Below are positions 1 to 9,260 of a DNA stretch of 64,000 bases, in pieces. The notes below the pieces were generated by a model, which saw nothing but the letters and a program-made list of their open reading frames with translations, did no database searches and was not told the origin of the DNA. Location: assembly GCA_964532595.1 (NCBI GenBank), contig CAZHIQ010000002.1, positions 1-64,000 of the forward strand, written 5' to 3'. The position numbers were made by a program, and so were the translations under genes. The stretch comes from Chryseosolibacter sp964532595 (GTDB lineage: Bacteria; Bacteroidota; Bacteroidia; Cytophagales; Cyclobacteriaceae). Each line of letters starts with the position of its first letter. Position 1 is the first letter of the stretch.

Positions 1-1
1 C

Positions 2-475
2 GACTTCACCGCTATAGATAAATTTCTTCGGAAGACGTTCAAATACGTTTCTGATTTGGCACCGGGACCTGTTGGAATGGGGGTGTCATACCTGGTGGGT
101 CATTCGAAGGATGAGAGTGTAAAACTGGATTTGTTTTGCACTGAGACTTTCATCCAGCCAGCGTTGAAGCTCGGTAGCTACAGACTGGCTACGGTTGAGG
201 AGATAATAGCAATGAAGATCGACATCGTTCAGCGCAAAGCGAGGAAGAAGGATTTCTGGGATCTGGATGAGTTGATCGAGAAATATTCGATTGAACAAAT
301 GATCGCTTTACATAAACAACGATATCCGCATAGTCATGATGAGAAAGTTATCCGTGAGAACTTTGTCAACTTCGAGCGGGCTGAGGAAGACTTTACTCCG
401 GTCTGCTTAAGGGGGAGGCATTGGGAGCTGATAAAGTTGGATTTTGTTGAGAGGTTACGTGTGGCAACAAGATAA
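2..475 (+). CDS. AbiEii/AbiGii-type nucleotidyltransferase, 5' end outside the window
   Basis: The frame is open to the left edge, so this is the C-terminal part of a longer gene; the TTG at position 56 is unlikely to be the true start. The visible part (about 157 codons) resembles the C-terminal half of the AbiEii/AbiGii nucleotidyltransferase family: an EIIAMKIDIVQRKARKKDFWDL stretch is split by a conserved KKDFWDL segment, followed by LHKQRYPHSHD and CLRGRHWELIKLD. Family members are the toxin halves of type IV toxin-antitoxin systems or orphan nucleotidyltransferases. The antitoxin-like partner, if there is one, would lie upstream and cannot be seen. The family call rests on motif recall and is fairly sure; toxin function is inference. 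Confidence 0.65.
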   Translation, partial: DFTAIDKFLRKTFKYVSDLAPGPVGMGVSYLVGHSKDESVKLDLFCTETFIQPALKLGSYRLATVEEIIAMKIDIVQRKARKKDFWDLDELIEKYSIEQMIALHKQRYPHSHDEKVIRENFVNFERAEEDFTPVCLRGRHWELIKLDFVERLRVATR

Positions 476-855
476 TTCAAGATGAGCTGCTAGAGAATAA
501 ACAGCACGTTTTTGGGGACTGATAGCGGTGCTGTCACTGAATTCTTGTTTCTCCCGTGTACCCTTGATCAATACGCCGAAAGAGCCGCCCGTTCCTTGCG
601 GTCAATTGATTGCTGGTCTGATGTGTGTTATGGCAATATCTTTGTAATTATAGGGACCGAACACTTTGATAGTGGCACGCGCTACGCGGCGAAAATCCTC
701 AGGAATGAATGACCCAAGAACTGTCAAATCCAATATTTCATCCTGACTGATTGTTGGTATGCCAGCGGTTCGTCCCAGAGGTTATCGGGATCGCTGACAA
801 AAAAAAGCCGCGTTGGAAATATCCACGCGGCTTTCTTGTTTCTATTCCAGCGTTT
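476..855. other. Intergenic stretch, no convincing gene
   Basis: About 380 bases separate the nucleotidyltransferase from the convergent esterase gene. The only firm element is the hairpin at 804-834. On the minus strand, positions 605-781 stay open for 59 codons with a protein-like composition (DEILDLTVLGSFIPEDF) but without a start codon, so it may be a gene remnant or chance. Confidence 0.5.
804..834 (-). terminator. Intrinsic terminator of the sialate O-acetylesterase gene
   Basis: A perfect 10-bp stem (AAAGCCGCGT at 804-813, ACGCGGCTTT at 825-834) has an 11-nt loop. Read on the minus strand it is followed by a run of T residues (complement of the A-run at 799-806), and it lies 22 bases past the esterase stop codon. 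The plus-strand side is also T-rich, so it may work in both directions. Confidence 0.85.
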
Positions 856-2841
856 CTATCGCGCGCTGACGGGTGCGTACTTTACACCATCGGTAACGCC
901 TTTCCAGTCGTCGGTGCGGAAAGGTCCGGCAGGAAAGCCCTCCTGGTTGTACAGGTTGCAATCGCCGGCGTCATCGGCCCAGCCGAAGCGCACGGCTATT
1001 GGATCGGTGACATTCTGATTGAATACGACGACTTTGTCTCCGTCAACGTACGCCTGAGCGTAATGGAATTTCTTGTCGGAGCCTGCAATCTCAAATCCTT
1101 TCAGGTAACCATACTTGTCCTTGACAACGAGTCCACCTCCTGTTTGGGAGAAGGTCAGGACGATTTTGTTTCCTTCGTTCTTCATCGATTCGTAGACGGG
1201 ACCGGAGCAGATGCGCTTCTTGTCATAGACATCGTTAAGAGCCATGGCAGCGAGTCGTTTGCCTACGTCCTGTTTGTTGATGGGGTGTATATCGTTCGGA
1301 TCGCCGATATCGGTTGTGACGGCCATGCCTGTATTGGGCAGACTCAGTGTAGCGGTTTGCGCTTCCCGTAGCTCGGCCCACGCGCTTCCATTTGCACTGT
1401 TGCCGTTGTCGGCGTTATAGGTGGCGAGCTGTACAAAGTAAAACGGAAAGTCGCCCAAAGCCCACTTGTTACGCCAGTCGTTGATCATCAACGGGAAGGC
1501 TTTATGATACTGCTGGGCCCGTCCTACATTGCTCTCGCCCTGATACCACAGTGCTCCCCGAATGGTATAGGGGATCAGGGGATTGATCATGGCGTTGAAG
1601 AGCAGCGTTGGGAATTGATTGGGGGAGACATTGCCGTTAATCCGTGTCAGTGATTCGACGCGATACGACCACTCTCCAGCGAGGGCAATACTGCGTCCGG
1701 AAACTTCTATTCGGATCTGCTCCGGCTGACCAGCGATACCGCCCGTGCCTGCCTTGTCTTCGACCCTGATGGCTATAACGTTCCTGCCTTCTTTGAGTAC
1801 GCCGGCCGGAACGGTGTACACCCGTTGTACTTGCGCGTCGGACAGCCCGCCCACAGCGACTCCGTTGACAAACGTTTCATCGGCATCATCAATACGCCCT
1901 AAGTGGAGTCGTGCCTCTTTTCCGGCCATTTGCTGAGGTACGTCAAAAGCGTAGCGAAACAGGAAAGTCCCGTCTACGTTACCTACGCCTCTTCGTTCGA
2001 CTAATCCGGGAATAGCCATTCGAGGCCATGACTGATCATCAAACGATATTTCCTTCCATGCCGCAGGCGCAGCTTGCGTCAACGGTCCCTGAAGGTTTTC
2101 AATGTTCTTGACAATGGCGCGTTCGTTCTCTTTCTGCGCAGAGTCGAGATTGATCTCTCCGACCGCGGCGATCATATCGCGAAACTCATCGCTGTTCTCA
2201 AAAGCTTCACGGCTAGTCCATGGTTCGATGTGTGTTCCGCCCCATGAACTATTGATCAGACCGATCGGAACATCAATCTCTTTCAATACTTCGCGGGCAA
2301 AGAAGTAGCCAACAGCGGTGAAGTCGCCGACTTCTTCAGGGGAACAAACCTTCCAGTTCGTTTTGCTAACGTCGTCCTGGGGCGTCGCTGCGATGGCGGT
2401 CGGAATTTTGATATGTCTGATTCGGGGATAGTTGGCTTCTGCAATTTCCTGTTTCGCATCCATACTTCTTTGAACTGTCCAGGCCATGTTGGATTGCCCT
2501 GAACAGATCCAGACTTCTCCTACCAGCACATCGCTGAAGGTAATGGTATTTTTGCCCCGAACCGTTAATACATACGGCCCACCCGCGGGCACTGGATTGA
2601 GAGTGACTTTCCATTTGCCGTTTTTGTCTGCCCTGGCTTTCCTGGTTTGTTTATTGAATTGGACAGTGACTTGTTCGCCAGGACTGCTCCATCCCCAAAT
2701 GGCAATGGGTTGATCGCGTTGGAGCACCATATGGTCTCCGAAGATTTGTGGCAGTTTCACCTGCGCCAGGAGGGTGGTGGATGAAAAAAGAAGGATTAGG
2801 ATGTATAGCGTTCTTCTCATGGAAAACAGATTTCGGGACAA
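856..2841 (-). CDS. Secreted sialate O-acetylesterase (SASA family)
   Basis: The 661-residue protein removes O-acetyl groups from sialic acids or related glycans, probably in the periplasm or at the surface. It has an N-terminal signal peptide (hydrophobic stretch about residues 10-26, ending LLAQ). The SGNH-type nucleophile lies in GQSNM (Ser117), the block GALWYQGESN follows in the middle, and the catalytic Asp/His are in DPNDIHP (His519). A jelly-roll-like insert lies between. Another start is the ATG at 2820 (MRRTLY), which would give a tighter signal peptide. It is transcribed away from the SusC locus next door and ends at its own terminator, so it is probably monocistronic. Members in Bacteroidota are often linked to polysaccharide loci; the true acetylated substrate cannot be read from the sequence. 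Confidence 0.9.
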   Translation of the reverse strand: MSRNLFSMRRTLYILILLFSSTTLLAQVKLPQIFGDHMVLQRDQPIAIWGWSSPGEQVTVQFNKQTRKARADKNGKWKVTLNPVPAGGPYVLTVRGKNTITFSDVLVGEVWICSGQSNMAWTVQRSMDAKQEIAEANYPRIRHIKIPTAIAATPQDDVSKTNWKVCSPEEVGDFTAVGYFFAREVLKEIDVPIGLINSSWGGTHIEPWTSREAFENSDEFRDMIAAVGEINLDSAQKENERAIVKNIENLQGPLTQAAPAAWKEISFDDQSWPRMAIPGLVERRGVGNVDGTFLFRYAFDVPQQMAGKEARLHLGRIDDADETFVNGVAVGGLSDAQVQRVYTVPAGVLKEGRNVIAIRVEDKAGTGGIAGQPEQIRIEVSGRSIALAGEWSYRVESLTRINGNVSPNQFPTLLFNAMINPLIPYTIRGALWYQGESNVGRAQQYHKAFPLMINDWRNKWALGDFPFYFVQLATYNADNGNSANGSAWAELREAQTATLSLPNTGMAVTTDIGDPNDIHPINKQDVGKRLAAMALNDVYDKKRICSGPVYESMKNEGNKIVLTFSQTGGGLVVKDKYGYLKGFEIAGSDKKFHYAQAYVDGDKVVVFNQNVTDPIAVRFGWADDAGDCNLYNQEGFPAGPFRTDDWKGVTDGVKYAPVSAR

Positions 2842-3274
2842 TATCGGGAAATGGGGCGGAAAGTTTCACAAGGATCTGTTCGACGGCATCTTCTAAATTA
2901 CGGTGGTGGAGGGCGTTTCCGCCGACGCAAACAGGAAGTTGCTAAAAATTCCCCCGGATAAGCTTGCCGCATAAAAAGAATTGGAATATCATAGGGCGTC
3001 GTTTCGCGCGATTATGCTTAAACGATTTAGCGATGAGAGTGTTATGTCAGGGCACTTTTTGACGCCTTCCAGGCGTTTTTTTAGGTGTTCGGCGACAATC
3101 GATTGCGACTTCGTTACTCAATTATTAATAGTACAGAACCTATGAACTCAATAACAACACCCATGTAACACGGCCTGTCGGCATGAGACCGACGGAAAAC
3201 AGCCGGACGAAAGCTCCGGATTATTCCCTAACCCAAAACCCAATAGTGATGGTATCACAAAAAAAGTCCATTGT
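2842..3274. other. Divergent promoter region and 5' leader of SusC locus 1
   Basis: This 433-base region lies between the esterase (minus) and the SusC gene (plus). It contains a terminator-like hairpin at 3062-3082 with no plus-strand gene before it, then a leader with two further small hairpins: GTCGG/CCGAC around 3177-3195 and CCGGA/TCCGG around 3203-3220. No exact TTTG-N19-TAnnTTTG promoter was found. The ORF at 3014-3145 (43 codons) looks like chance. Confidence 0.45.
3062..3082 (+). terminator. Orphan intrinsic terminator upstream of SusC locus 1
   Basis: The stem ACGCCT (3062-3067) / AGGCGT (3071-3076) has a 3-nt loop and continues directly into a run of seven T residues. It points in the plus direction but no plus-strand gene precedes it, because the neighbour is divergent. 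It would end a short leader or small RNA transcript about 190 bases before the SusC start. Confidence 0.6.
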
Positions 3275-6200
3275 ATGAAATGTAAACTTCTACCAAGATT
3301 TGTTACCATGGCAAAGGCTTTTATCGCAGTGGTTGCGATATGGATGTCGCCGTTAGGCGAAACCTTTGCCCTTGACCGCGAAGCGGTTCCCATTCAGACC
3401 CATACGGTCCGTGGAAAGGTAGTCGATGAATCCTCATTACCCCTTCCGGGTGTGACGGTATTGATCAAAGGCACTACCATCGGCACAACTACCGATGTGA
3501 ACGGTGAATATGTATTGCAGGTACCTGCTGCAGACAGCGAGGGCCTGTTGGTGTTTTCATTTGTCGGATTCGCCTCCCAGGAGGTTGCCATCGCCGGAAG
3601 AAGTGTCATCGACATTACTCTGGCTGAGGACGTACGTCTGATGGATGAGGTTGTTGTTGTCGGCTACGGTACCCAGCGCAGATCAAGCGTAACCGGAGCG
3701 GTCGATCAGGTTTCTCCCGAAGCGCTGGCCGGTCGTCCCGTTGTAAACCTCACCGATGCTTTGCAGGGAACAGCCCCCAACCTTATCATTCAGCGACCCA
3801 ACTCTGAACCAGGAGCCGGATTTAATATCAATATCCGTGGAATCAGTACCCTCGGCAACAACACTCCGTTGGTGGTAATTGATGGCATTGTAGGGGGCGA
3901 TATCAACGCTTTGAACCCTTCCGATATCGAAAGTGTATCGGTGTTGAAAGATGCCGGTACCGCGGCCATCTATGGCTCACGGGCGAACAACGGTGTAATC
4001 CTGGTTACTACGAAAAAAGGTAAAGCAGATGCAAAGCCGACCGTTACCTACAACGGACTTGTCGGAGTAAACTCACCGCATTTCTTCCTCGAGCCGGTGA
4101 GTGGTTATGAGAATGCTATACTCCGTAATGAGGCTGCCTTTAACGCCGGAAAGAATTCGGTAGTGTATACTCCCGAGCAGATACGTCGGTTCCGCGAGAA
4201 AGGTGATGAAGAATGGTTCGTCGACGAGATCACAAAACCCGCCCTGCAACAAAACCACAACCTGGCAGTGTCGGGAGGCGGCGAGAAGTCTTCTTACTAT
4301 GTATCGGCCGGATACATGAATCAACGCAGCAACTTCGTCGGACCGGATAAAGGCCTGGAGCGCTACAATTTCCGGATGAACCTCACTACTGAGGTCGGGC
4401 GACTGAAACTGGCAACGATGCTTGCCTATATGCGTCGTGAGAACACTGACCACTCATCGTCTACCAGTACGTTGATGGTCGATGCAGGACGGGTTCCGCG
4501 CATTTACGCGCAGAAGGATTCACTTGGACGCTATCTCACCAACGACGTACTTCAGGAGTTCAACTCGCTGGGTATCCTTGAGAAAGGTGGATTCAGAAGA
4601 TACGACGACGACAACGTCGCGGGTACCGTATCAGGAGAGTTCAAGATCACGAACTTCCTTTCAGCGCGTGGGGTATTTGGAGCTAACCTGTACTCGAATC
4701 ACCAGTTCGGGCGCACAATGCAGGTCGACTTCTTCCCCAAAGGTGTCTACGGCGCTAACCGGAATACCTACGACGAAAGCAGGAAGACGCTGGAGCTCAA
4801 TTCACAGTTGATGGTAGAATACAACCAGAGCTTCAACGATGTTCACGATGTCACCGTGCTCCTGGGCGTGTCGAACGAAAATCATCAGGACCGGGGAACT
4901 GGCGTATATCTCCTTTACACTGATCCGGAACTGGGAACTCCGGTGACAGAAACAATTGTAGAGCCGCGCTCATACACTTCAAATCAGAGCTCGTCAGAGA
5001 ACAGTCTGAATTCGATTTTTGGTCGGGCCCGGTACGCTCTCAATAATAAAATTTTCGGAGAGTTCAATTTCCGTTACGACGGTTCCTCGAAGTTTCACAA
5101 AGACAATCGTTGGGGATTCTTCCCGTCATTCTCGGCGGGCTACCGGATCTCGGATGAGTCATTCCTGCGCGGGTACAGCGATCAGATAGGAAGTCTCAAA
5201 TTACGAGCCTCCTACGGAGTTCTGGGTAATCAGAACGTGGGAAATTATCAGTATCAGACAACATTCTTTTCTTTCGCGAATGCCTACGGCTTCAACAATA
5301 CTCCGGTTGCCGGAACGGGGTATAACTTTTCTAACCCGCATCTTCGCTGGGAGAGAGCAGCAACGTTTAACGTAGGGGCTGACATGGAGTTCTTTAATGG
5401 CGCGCTGGCCGTTTCGGCGGATTACTTCGACAAGGTTACGCGTGATATTCTTGTTCCGCCTGCCGTGCCGGGTGTTTTTGGAACAGGTCTACCCGACTAT
5501 AACGCTGCTAAGGTAGGTTCGAAAGGATGGGAGTTCGTCGCTACGTACCAACATATCGGAAGGGTGTTTACCCATCATGTATCGTTCAATCTGGCAGATT
5601 CACAGAACAAGGTCCTCGTCTTTGAAGGAGATGAGCGCCTGACCTCTCTGGAAGAGTTGCAAATTCTGCTGAAGGTGGGCTATCCTTACCACTCGTACGT
5701 AGGACTTCAGCGGGATGGCTATTTCCAGTCGCTCGAAGAGATTGAAGGTGCTGCAGTTCCTGCCGGGCTAACCGTTGTTCCCGGTGACAACCGCTATGTC
5801 GACATTAATGACGACGGCGTTATCGATGACGAAGACAAAGTAGTATTTGGTAATCCTTTCCCGCGTCATACGTTTGGATTCAATTACAGGGTAGCAGCCA
5901 AAGGCTTTGACCTCGGCATTCTCATTCAGGGTGTCGGCAAGCGCACCATGATGATCCGTGGGGAAACGGTTGAGCCTTTCCACTACAACTACGGTATGAC
6001 GATGTACAAGCACCAGCTCGACTACTGGACGCCGCAGAACCCCAATGCGCGTTATCCCCGCCTGGCCGAGAACGGCAGCGATTCGAATACGAACAATTTC
6101 CGTCGCGGATCCGACATGTATCTGTATGACGGGGCCTACCTGAGGCTTAAGAATGTTCAGTTGGGTTATACCCTCCCTTCAGACATTGCGTCAAGAGCGG

Positions 6201-6379
6201 GTATGCAGAGAATCCGCGCCTATGTGTCGGGCCAGAATCTGCTGACGCTGTCGAAAGTTGGCTTTGTTGATCCCGAGCTTACGGAATTCAACAACAGCAT
6301 GGGGCACGCGGGAGCGAACAGCGCGCGCGCTTACCCGACGCTTATCTTTTACGGATTTGGTTTAGACATTACTTTCTAA
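3275..6379 (+). CDS. SusC/RagA-family TonB-linked outer membrane protein, locus 1
   Basis: The 1034-residue TonB-dependent porin should import oligosaccharides across the outer membrane together with the SusD-like lipoprotein encoded 9 bases downstream. It has a signal peptide (about residues 1-33), a carboxypeptidase-regulatory-like domain (about 44-122, HTVRGKVVDESSLPLPGV), the SusC hallmark DEVVVVGYG (about 124-132), a plug with GISTLGNNTPLVVIDG, and a beta-barrel ending in the terminal aromatic DITF. There is no STN domain, so signalling through an anti-sigma factor is unlikely. The two genes behind GH76 and GH92 suggest mannan fragments as cargo; this is context inference, not read from the protein. 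Confidence 0.95.
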   Translation: MKCKLLPRFVTMAKAFIAVVAIWMSPLGETFALDREAVPIQTHTVRGKVVDESSLPLPGVTVLIKGTTIGTTTDVNGEYVLQVPAADSEGLLVFSFVGFASQEVAIAGRSVIDITLAEDVRLMDEVVVVGYGTQRRSSVTGAVDQVSPEALAGRPVVNLTDALQGTAPNLIIQRPNSEPGAGFNINIRGISTLGNNTPLVVIDGIVGGDINALNPSDIESVSVLKDAGTAAIYGSRANNGVILVTTKKGKADAKPTVTYNGLVGVNSPHFFLEPVSGYENAILRNEAAFNAGKNSVVYTPEQIRRFREKGDEEWFVDEITKPALQQNHNLAVSGGGEKSSYYVSAGYMNQRSNFVGPDKGLERYNFRMNLTTEVGRLKLATMLAYMRRENTDHSSSTSTLMVDAGRVPRIYAQKDSLGRYLTNDVLQEFNSLGILEKGGFRRYDDDNVAGTVSGEFKITNFLSARGVFGANLYSNHQFGRTMQVDFFPKGVYGANRNTYDESRKTLELNSQLMVEYNQSFNDVHDVTVLLGVSNENHQDRGTGVYLLYTDPELGTPVTETIVEPRSYTSNQSSSENSLNSIFGRARYALNNKIFGEFNFRYDGSSKFHKDNRWGFFPSFSAGYRISDESFLRGYSDQIGSLKLRASYGVLGNQNVGNYQYQTTFFSFANAYGFNNTPVAGTGYNFSNPHLRWERAATFNVGADMEFFNGALAVSADYFDKVTRDILVPPAVPGVFGTGLPDYNAAKVGSKGWEFVATYQHIGRVFTHHVSFNLADSQNKVLVFEGDERLTSLEELQILLKVGYPYHSYVGLQRDGYFQSLEEIEGAAVPAGLTVVPGDNRYVDINDDGVIDDEDKVVFGNPFPRHTFGFNYRVAAKGFDLGILIQGVGKRTMMIRGETVEPFHYNYGMTMYKHQLDYWTPQNPNARYPRLAENGSDSNTNNFRRGSDMYLYDGAYLRLKNVQLGYTLPSDIASRAGMQRIRAYVSGQNLLTLSKVGFVDPELTEFNNSMGHAGANSARAYPTLIFYGFGLDITF

Positions 6380-6388
6380 TTCGCGGTT

Positions 6389-8008
6389 ATGAAGAATAGA
6401 TATAAATACTTCGCGACTATGCTTGTTCTGCTCCTCGCAGGTTGCAAGGAGTTGGAGCTGGCACCCGAAGACAGGTATACTGACCTGACGTATTGGAGTT
6501 CTCCTGAAAAGGCGCAGAGCGTACTGAACACCGCTTATTCACAGATGTTTAGCGCTAACCTTTTCTTTTTCAACGAAGCTTTGTCGGACAACGCAGTCAA
6601 TGGACGCGGAGACGTTGCCGGAGCCGCGTCGATATCCGCAGGTTCCTATGATGCATCGCTTCCGAGATTCGATCAGGAGTGGGATCAGAAGTATCAGGGG
6701 ATAAAAACGACCAACCTCCTGCTGCAGAACATCGATCGTATTGAGAACATGAATGAGGACGATCGCGCCCGCATGAAGGCGGAAGCCCGGTTCATTCGCG
6801 CGTTTCTTCACTTCCAATTGATGACCTGGTTTGGAGATGTGCCGTTGCTCGATAGGGATCCTACAATTGAAGAGGCCCGTACTATTTCGCGTACACCACG
6901 GGAACAGGTGCTTGAGTTCATACTCGATGAACTGGATGCCGTTGCGGCAGTCCTGCCCTCGAACACCGAATTGGCAGCGGCCGAGCGCGGAAAAATAACG
7001 CGGGGTGCGGCGATTGCCTTAAAAGCCCGGGTACTGCTCTATGAAGGGCGCTGGGACGATGTTCTCGAAGAAACGAATAAGTTGATCAATTCCACCGCCT
7101 ACGGTACTTATGGATTGTTCCCCTCTTATCCGGGATTGTTTCTACCCGAGAACGAGTACAGCCAGGAGGATATCCTCAGCTTGCAGTTTGTACCGGAGTT
7201 TAGAACCTGGTCGGAATTCTTTGACATGGCTCCTCTCTCCGCCGGTGCCCGTCTGAACAACCTGGCGCCGACGCAAGAGTTGGTTGACAGCTATCGGATG
7301 ATTAACGGACAGTCTATTGGCGAGGCTGGATCTGGCTATGACGAGGACAATCCGTATGTTGATCGCGATCCTCGTTTGACCCACACCGTTGTTTATCACA
7401 ATTACCAGTGGCAAGGGCCGAACGGTACGCATACCATTTATATTGAGCCCGGATCGGATCCCAGTAATGATGATACCGACGAGTATGCGACCGGTTCGTC
7501 AAAGTCACCTACGGGATACTATACCCGAAAGTATTTCGATCCAACACACACTACAGGATTTGCGTCTGGTTTGAACCTGATGCTGATTCGTTATGCCGAT
7601 GTTTTGTTGATGCATGCTGAAGCGTTGATGGAGACCGGACAGTTTGATGCGGCAGCGTGGGATGCGACCATCCGCCTGCTCCGCCAACGCGCGGGCTTTA
7701 CTGACGCGGGTGCCCTCGATTTTCCTTCACTCAGCGATGATCAACTGCGTGACGAAATTAGAAATGAACGGAGAGTAGAGCTTGCCATGGAAGGACTCCG
7801 TATATTCGACATCCGTCGATGGAAAATTGCGGAGGATGTATTGAACGGATGGGCACACGGTGCCCGGTTCGACCCGGCTTCGCCCGACAACGGTTACATC
7901 CGCGCGCAACGTCGAACCTTTGATCCGAATAAGCATTATATCTGGCCGATTCCGCGCGACGAGCGATTGCTGAATCCGAACTTGTCACAGAACTCTGAAT
8001 GGAATTAA
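6389..8008 (+). CDS. SusD/RagB-family glycan-binding lipoprotein, locus 1
   Basis: The 539-residue surface lipoprotein captures glycans at the mouth of the SusC channel. It has a lipobox (LLLAGC, lipidated Cys19), the SusD N-terminal segment with YWSSPEKAQSVLNTAYSQ, the tetratricopeptide-like helices (EARFIRAFLHFQLMTWFGDVPL), and the C-terminal RNERRVELAMEGLRIFDIRRW block typical of RagB/SusD. Length is normal for the family. It starts 9 bases after SusC and clearly forms one transcript with it and with the SusE-like gene 32 bases downstream. Confidence 0.95.
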   Translation: MKNRYKYFATMLVLLLAGCKELELAPEDRYTDLTYWSSPEKAQSVLNTAYSQMFSANLFFFNEALSDNAVNGRGDVAGAASISAGSYDASLPRFDQEWDQKYQGIKTTNLLLQNIDRIENMNEDDRARMKAEARFIRAFLHFQLMTWFGDVPLLDRDPTIEEARTISRTPREQVLEFILDELDAVAAVLPSNTELAAAERGKITRGAAIALKARVLLYEGRWDDVLEETNKLINSTAYGTYGLFPSYPGLFLPENEYSQEDILSLQFVPEFRTWSEFFDMAPLSAGARLNNLAPTQELVDSYRMINGQSIGEAGSGYDEDNPYVDRDPRLTHTVVYHNYQWQGPNGTHTIYIEPGSDPSNDDTDEYATGSSKSPTGYYTRKYFDPTHTTGFASGLNLMLIRYADVLLMHAEALMETGQFDAAAWDATIRLLRQRAGFTDAGALDFPSLSDDQLRDEIRNERRVELAMEGLRIFDIRRWKIAEDVLNGWAHGARFDPASPDNGYIRAQRRTFDPNKHYIWPIPRDERLLNPNLSQNSEWN

Positions 8009-8040
8009 TCGCCTACTCAAACCATTAGAATAACACTCTT

Positions 8041-9165
8041 ATGAAAAAGATAAATTTTCTTCTCTTAATTCTTCTCGCGCCAGTGTTTGCGCTGGTAAGC
8101 TGTAAAGACGACGATGAGTTAAAGCACACCCGCGTTAGTCCGGTGGAGGCGTTATATGCTCCCGACGACAATGTCTTCCTCAACCTCGGCGCTGATAGCC
8201 AGGTAATTTTTGAATGGCAAGCTGCCAGAGCAGAAGATAATGGCGTTGTTTTATATGAAGTGGTCTTCGCGAGCGAGGATGGAGACTTCACTCAGCCGGT
8301 TTATGCCATTCCTTCTGATGGGAATGGACTGCAGCGGAGATTGACACTTCCGTTCTCCGTTTTGAATACCATCGCCGGAATGGCCGGCATACCGACCGAT
8401 GCTATTGGTAAGTTGAAATGGTCGGTCGTGTCGTCAAAAGGCATCAACGTAACAGAAGCAAAGACTTCGCGTATCATTGAAGTGCAACGTCCCGCAGGTT
8501 TCCCGCCGCCAGATGAGTTGTTCATAACAGGTTCGGCTACCGAGGGTGGTGAGGCTATTGAGAATGGCCTTCTCTTTAAAAAGATCGGTACCTCTGAATT
8601 TGAAATCCATACGAAGCTGGTACCAGGTGAATATCAGTTTGCGACGAGAAAAACAGGAACACCCGATCTTTATTCCATCGCAGACGGTAAACTCGTCGAA
8701 GGAGGAGCCACTACGGTCACAGAAGAAGCGGTGTACAGAATACGACTCGATTTCTCCACCGCAACGACAAACATCGCTAAGGTCGAAACACTGAGCCTGT
8801 GGTTTGCACCGAATGGGACATTTCTGTTTGATATCCCTTACGCAGGGAACGGTACCTGGAAAATTGAGAATGCCGCTATCGAGTTCAAGCAAGAAGACTG
8901 GGGCAGAGACGAGCGGTACAAGTTTCGGTTTGTAGTAGACAAGGGAGGCGACGTTGTTGACGAGTGGTACGGAAGCGTGAACTCAGACAATTCCCGTCCC
9001 AACTCCAACACGGGCGCGTCGTATTGGCATATGGTACCTGTAGATGGTGACCGATGGAACAACTGCTTTAAGTTTGCGGACCAGGTTGATGAAAATGAAT
9101 CAGACATCGAAGTGATCTTTAACGCCTCGGTTCCTGCCTATACTCACGTGGTTACACCGCATTGA
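8041..9165 (+). CDS. SusE-like surface glycan-binding lipoprotein, locus 1
   Basis: The 374-residue lipoprotein (FALVSC, Cys21; acidic DDDE just after) carries an N-terminal SusE-type Ig-like domain (about residues 35-150, with VIFEWQAARAEDNGVVLYEVVF) and a C-terminal region of two beta-rich modules (FITGSATEGG..., then a WYGSVNS/YWHMVP segment) that resembles the starch-binding-like parts of SusE/SusF. Position directly after SusD is the usual place of such surface glycan-binding proteins. A strong terminator follows at 9171, so the SusCDE trio can form a separate transcript from the hydrolase genes. Confidence 0.8.
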   Translation: MKKINFLLLILLAPVFALVSCKDDDELKHTRVSPVEALYAPDDNVFLNLGADSQVIFEWQAARAEDNGVVLYEVVFASEDGDFTQPVYAIPSDGNGLQRRLTLPFSVLNTIAGMAGIPTDAIGKLKWSVVSSKGINVTEAKTSRIIEVQRPAGFPPPDELFITGSATEGGEAIENGLLFKKIGTSEFEIHTKLVPGEYQFATRKTGTPDLYSIADGKLVEGGATTVTEEAVYRIRLDFSTATTNIAKVETLSLWFAPNGTFLFDIPYAGNGTWKIENAAIEFKQEDWGRDERYKFRFVVDKGGDVVDEWYGSVNSDNSRPNSNTGASYWHMVPVDGDRWNNCFKFADQVDENESDIEVIFNASVPAYTHVVTPH

Positions 9166-9170
9166 TTTCT

Positions 9171-9206
9171 GATCCGACTCTCTTCGGAGAGTCGGATCCT
9201 TTTTTC
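9171..9206 (+). terminator. Intrinsic terminator after SusE-like gene
   Basis: A perfect 12-bp stem (GATCCGACTCTC at 9171-9182, GAGAGTCGGATC at 9187-9198) is closed by a stable TTCG tetraloop and followed by CTTTTTTC. It lies 5 bases past the stop codon. Transcription of the GH76/GH92 pair must come from readthrough or a promoter in 9206-9260. Confidence 0.9.
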
Positions 9207-9260
9207 TTAAGGATTGAATTGCTCGATGTGAGCGATTTCTGAATAACCGATTTGTCATAA

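Noticed and set aside
751..1371. 206-codon open frame on the plus strand
   Set aside because: It lies fully antisense to the well supported sialate O-acetylesterase and includes its terminator; composition follows the shadow of that gene.
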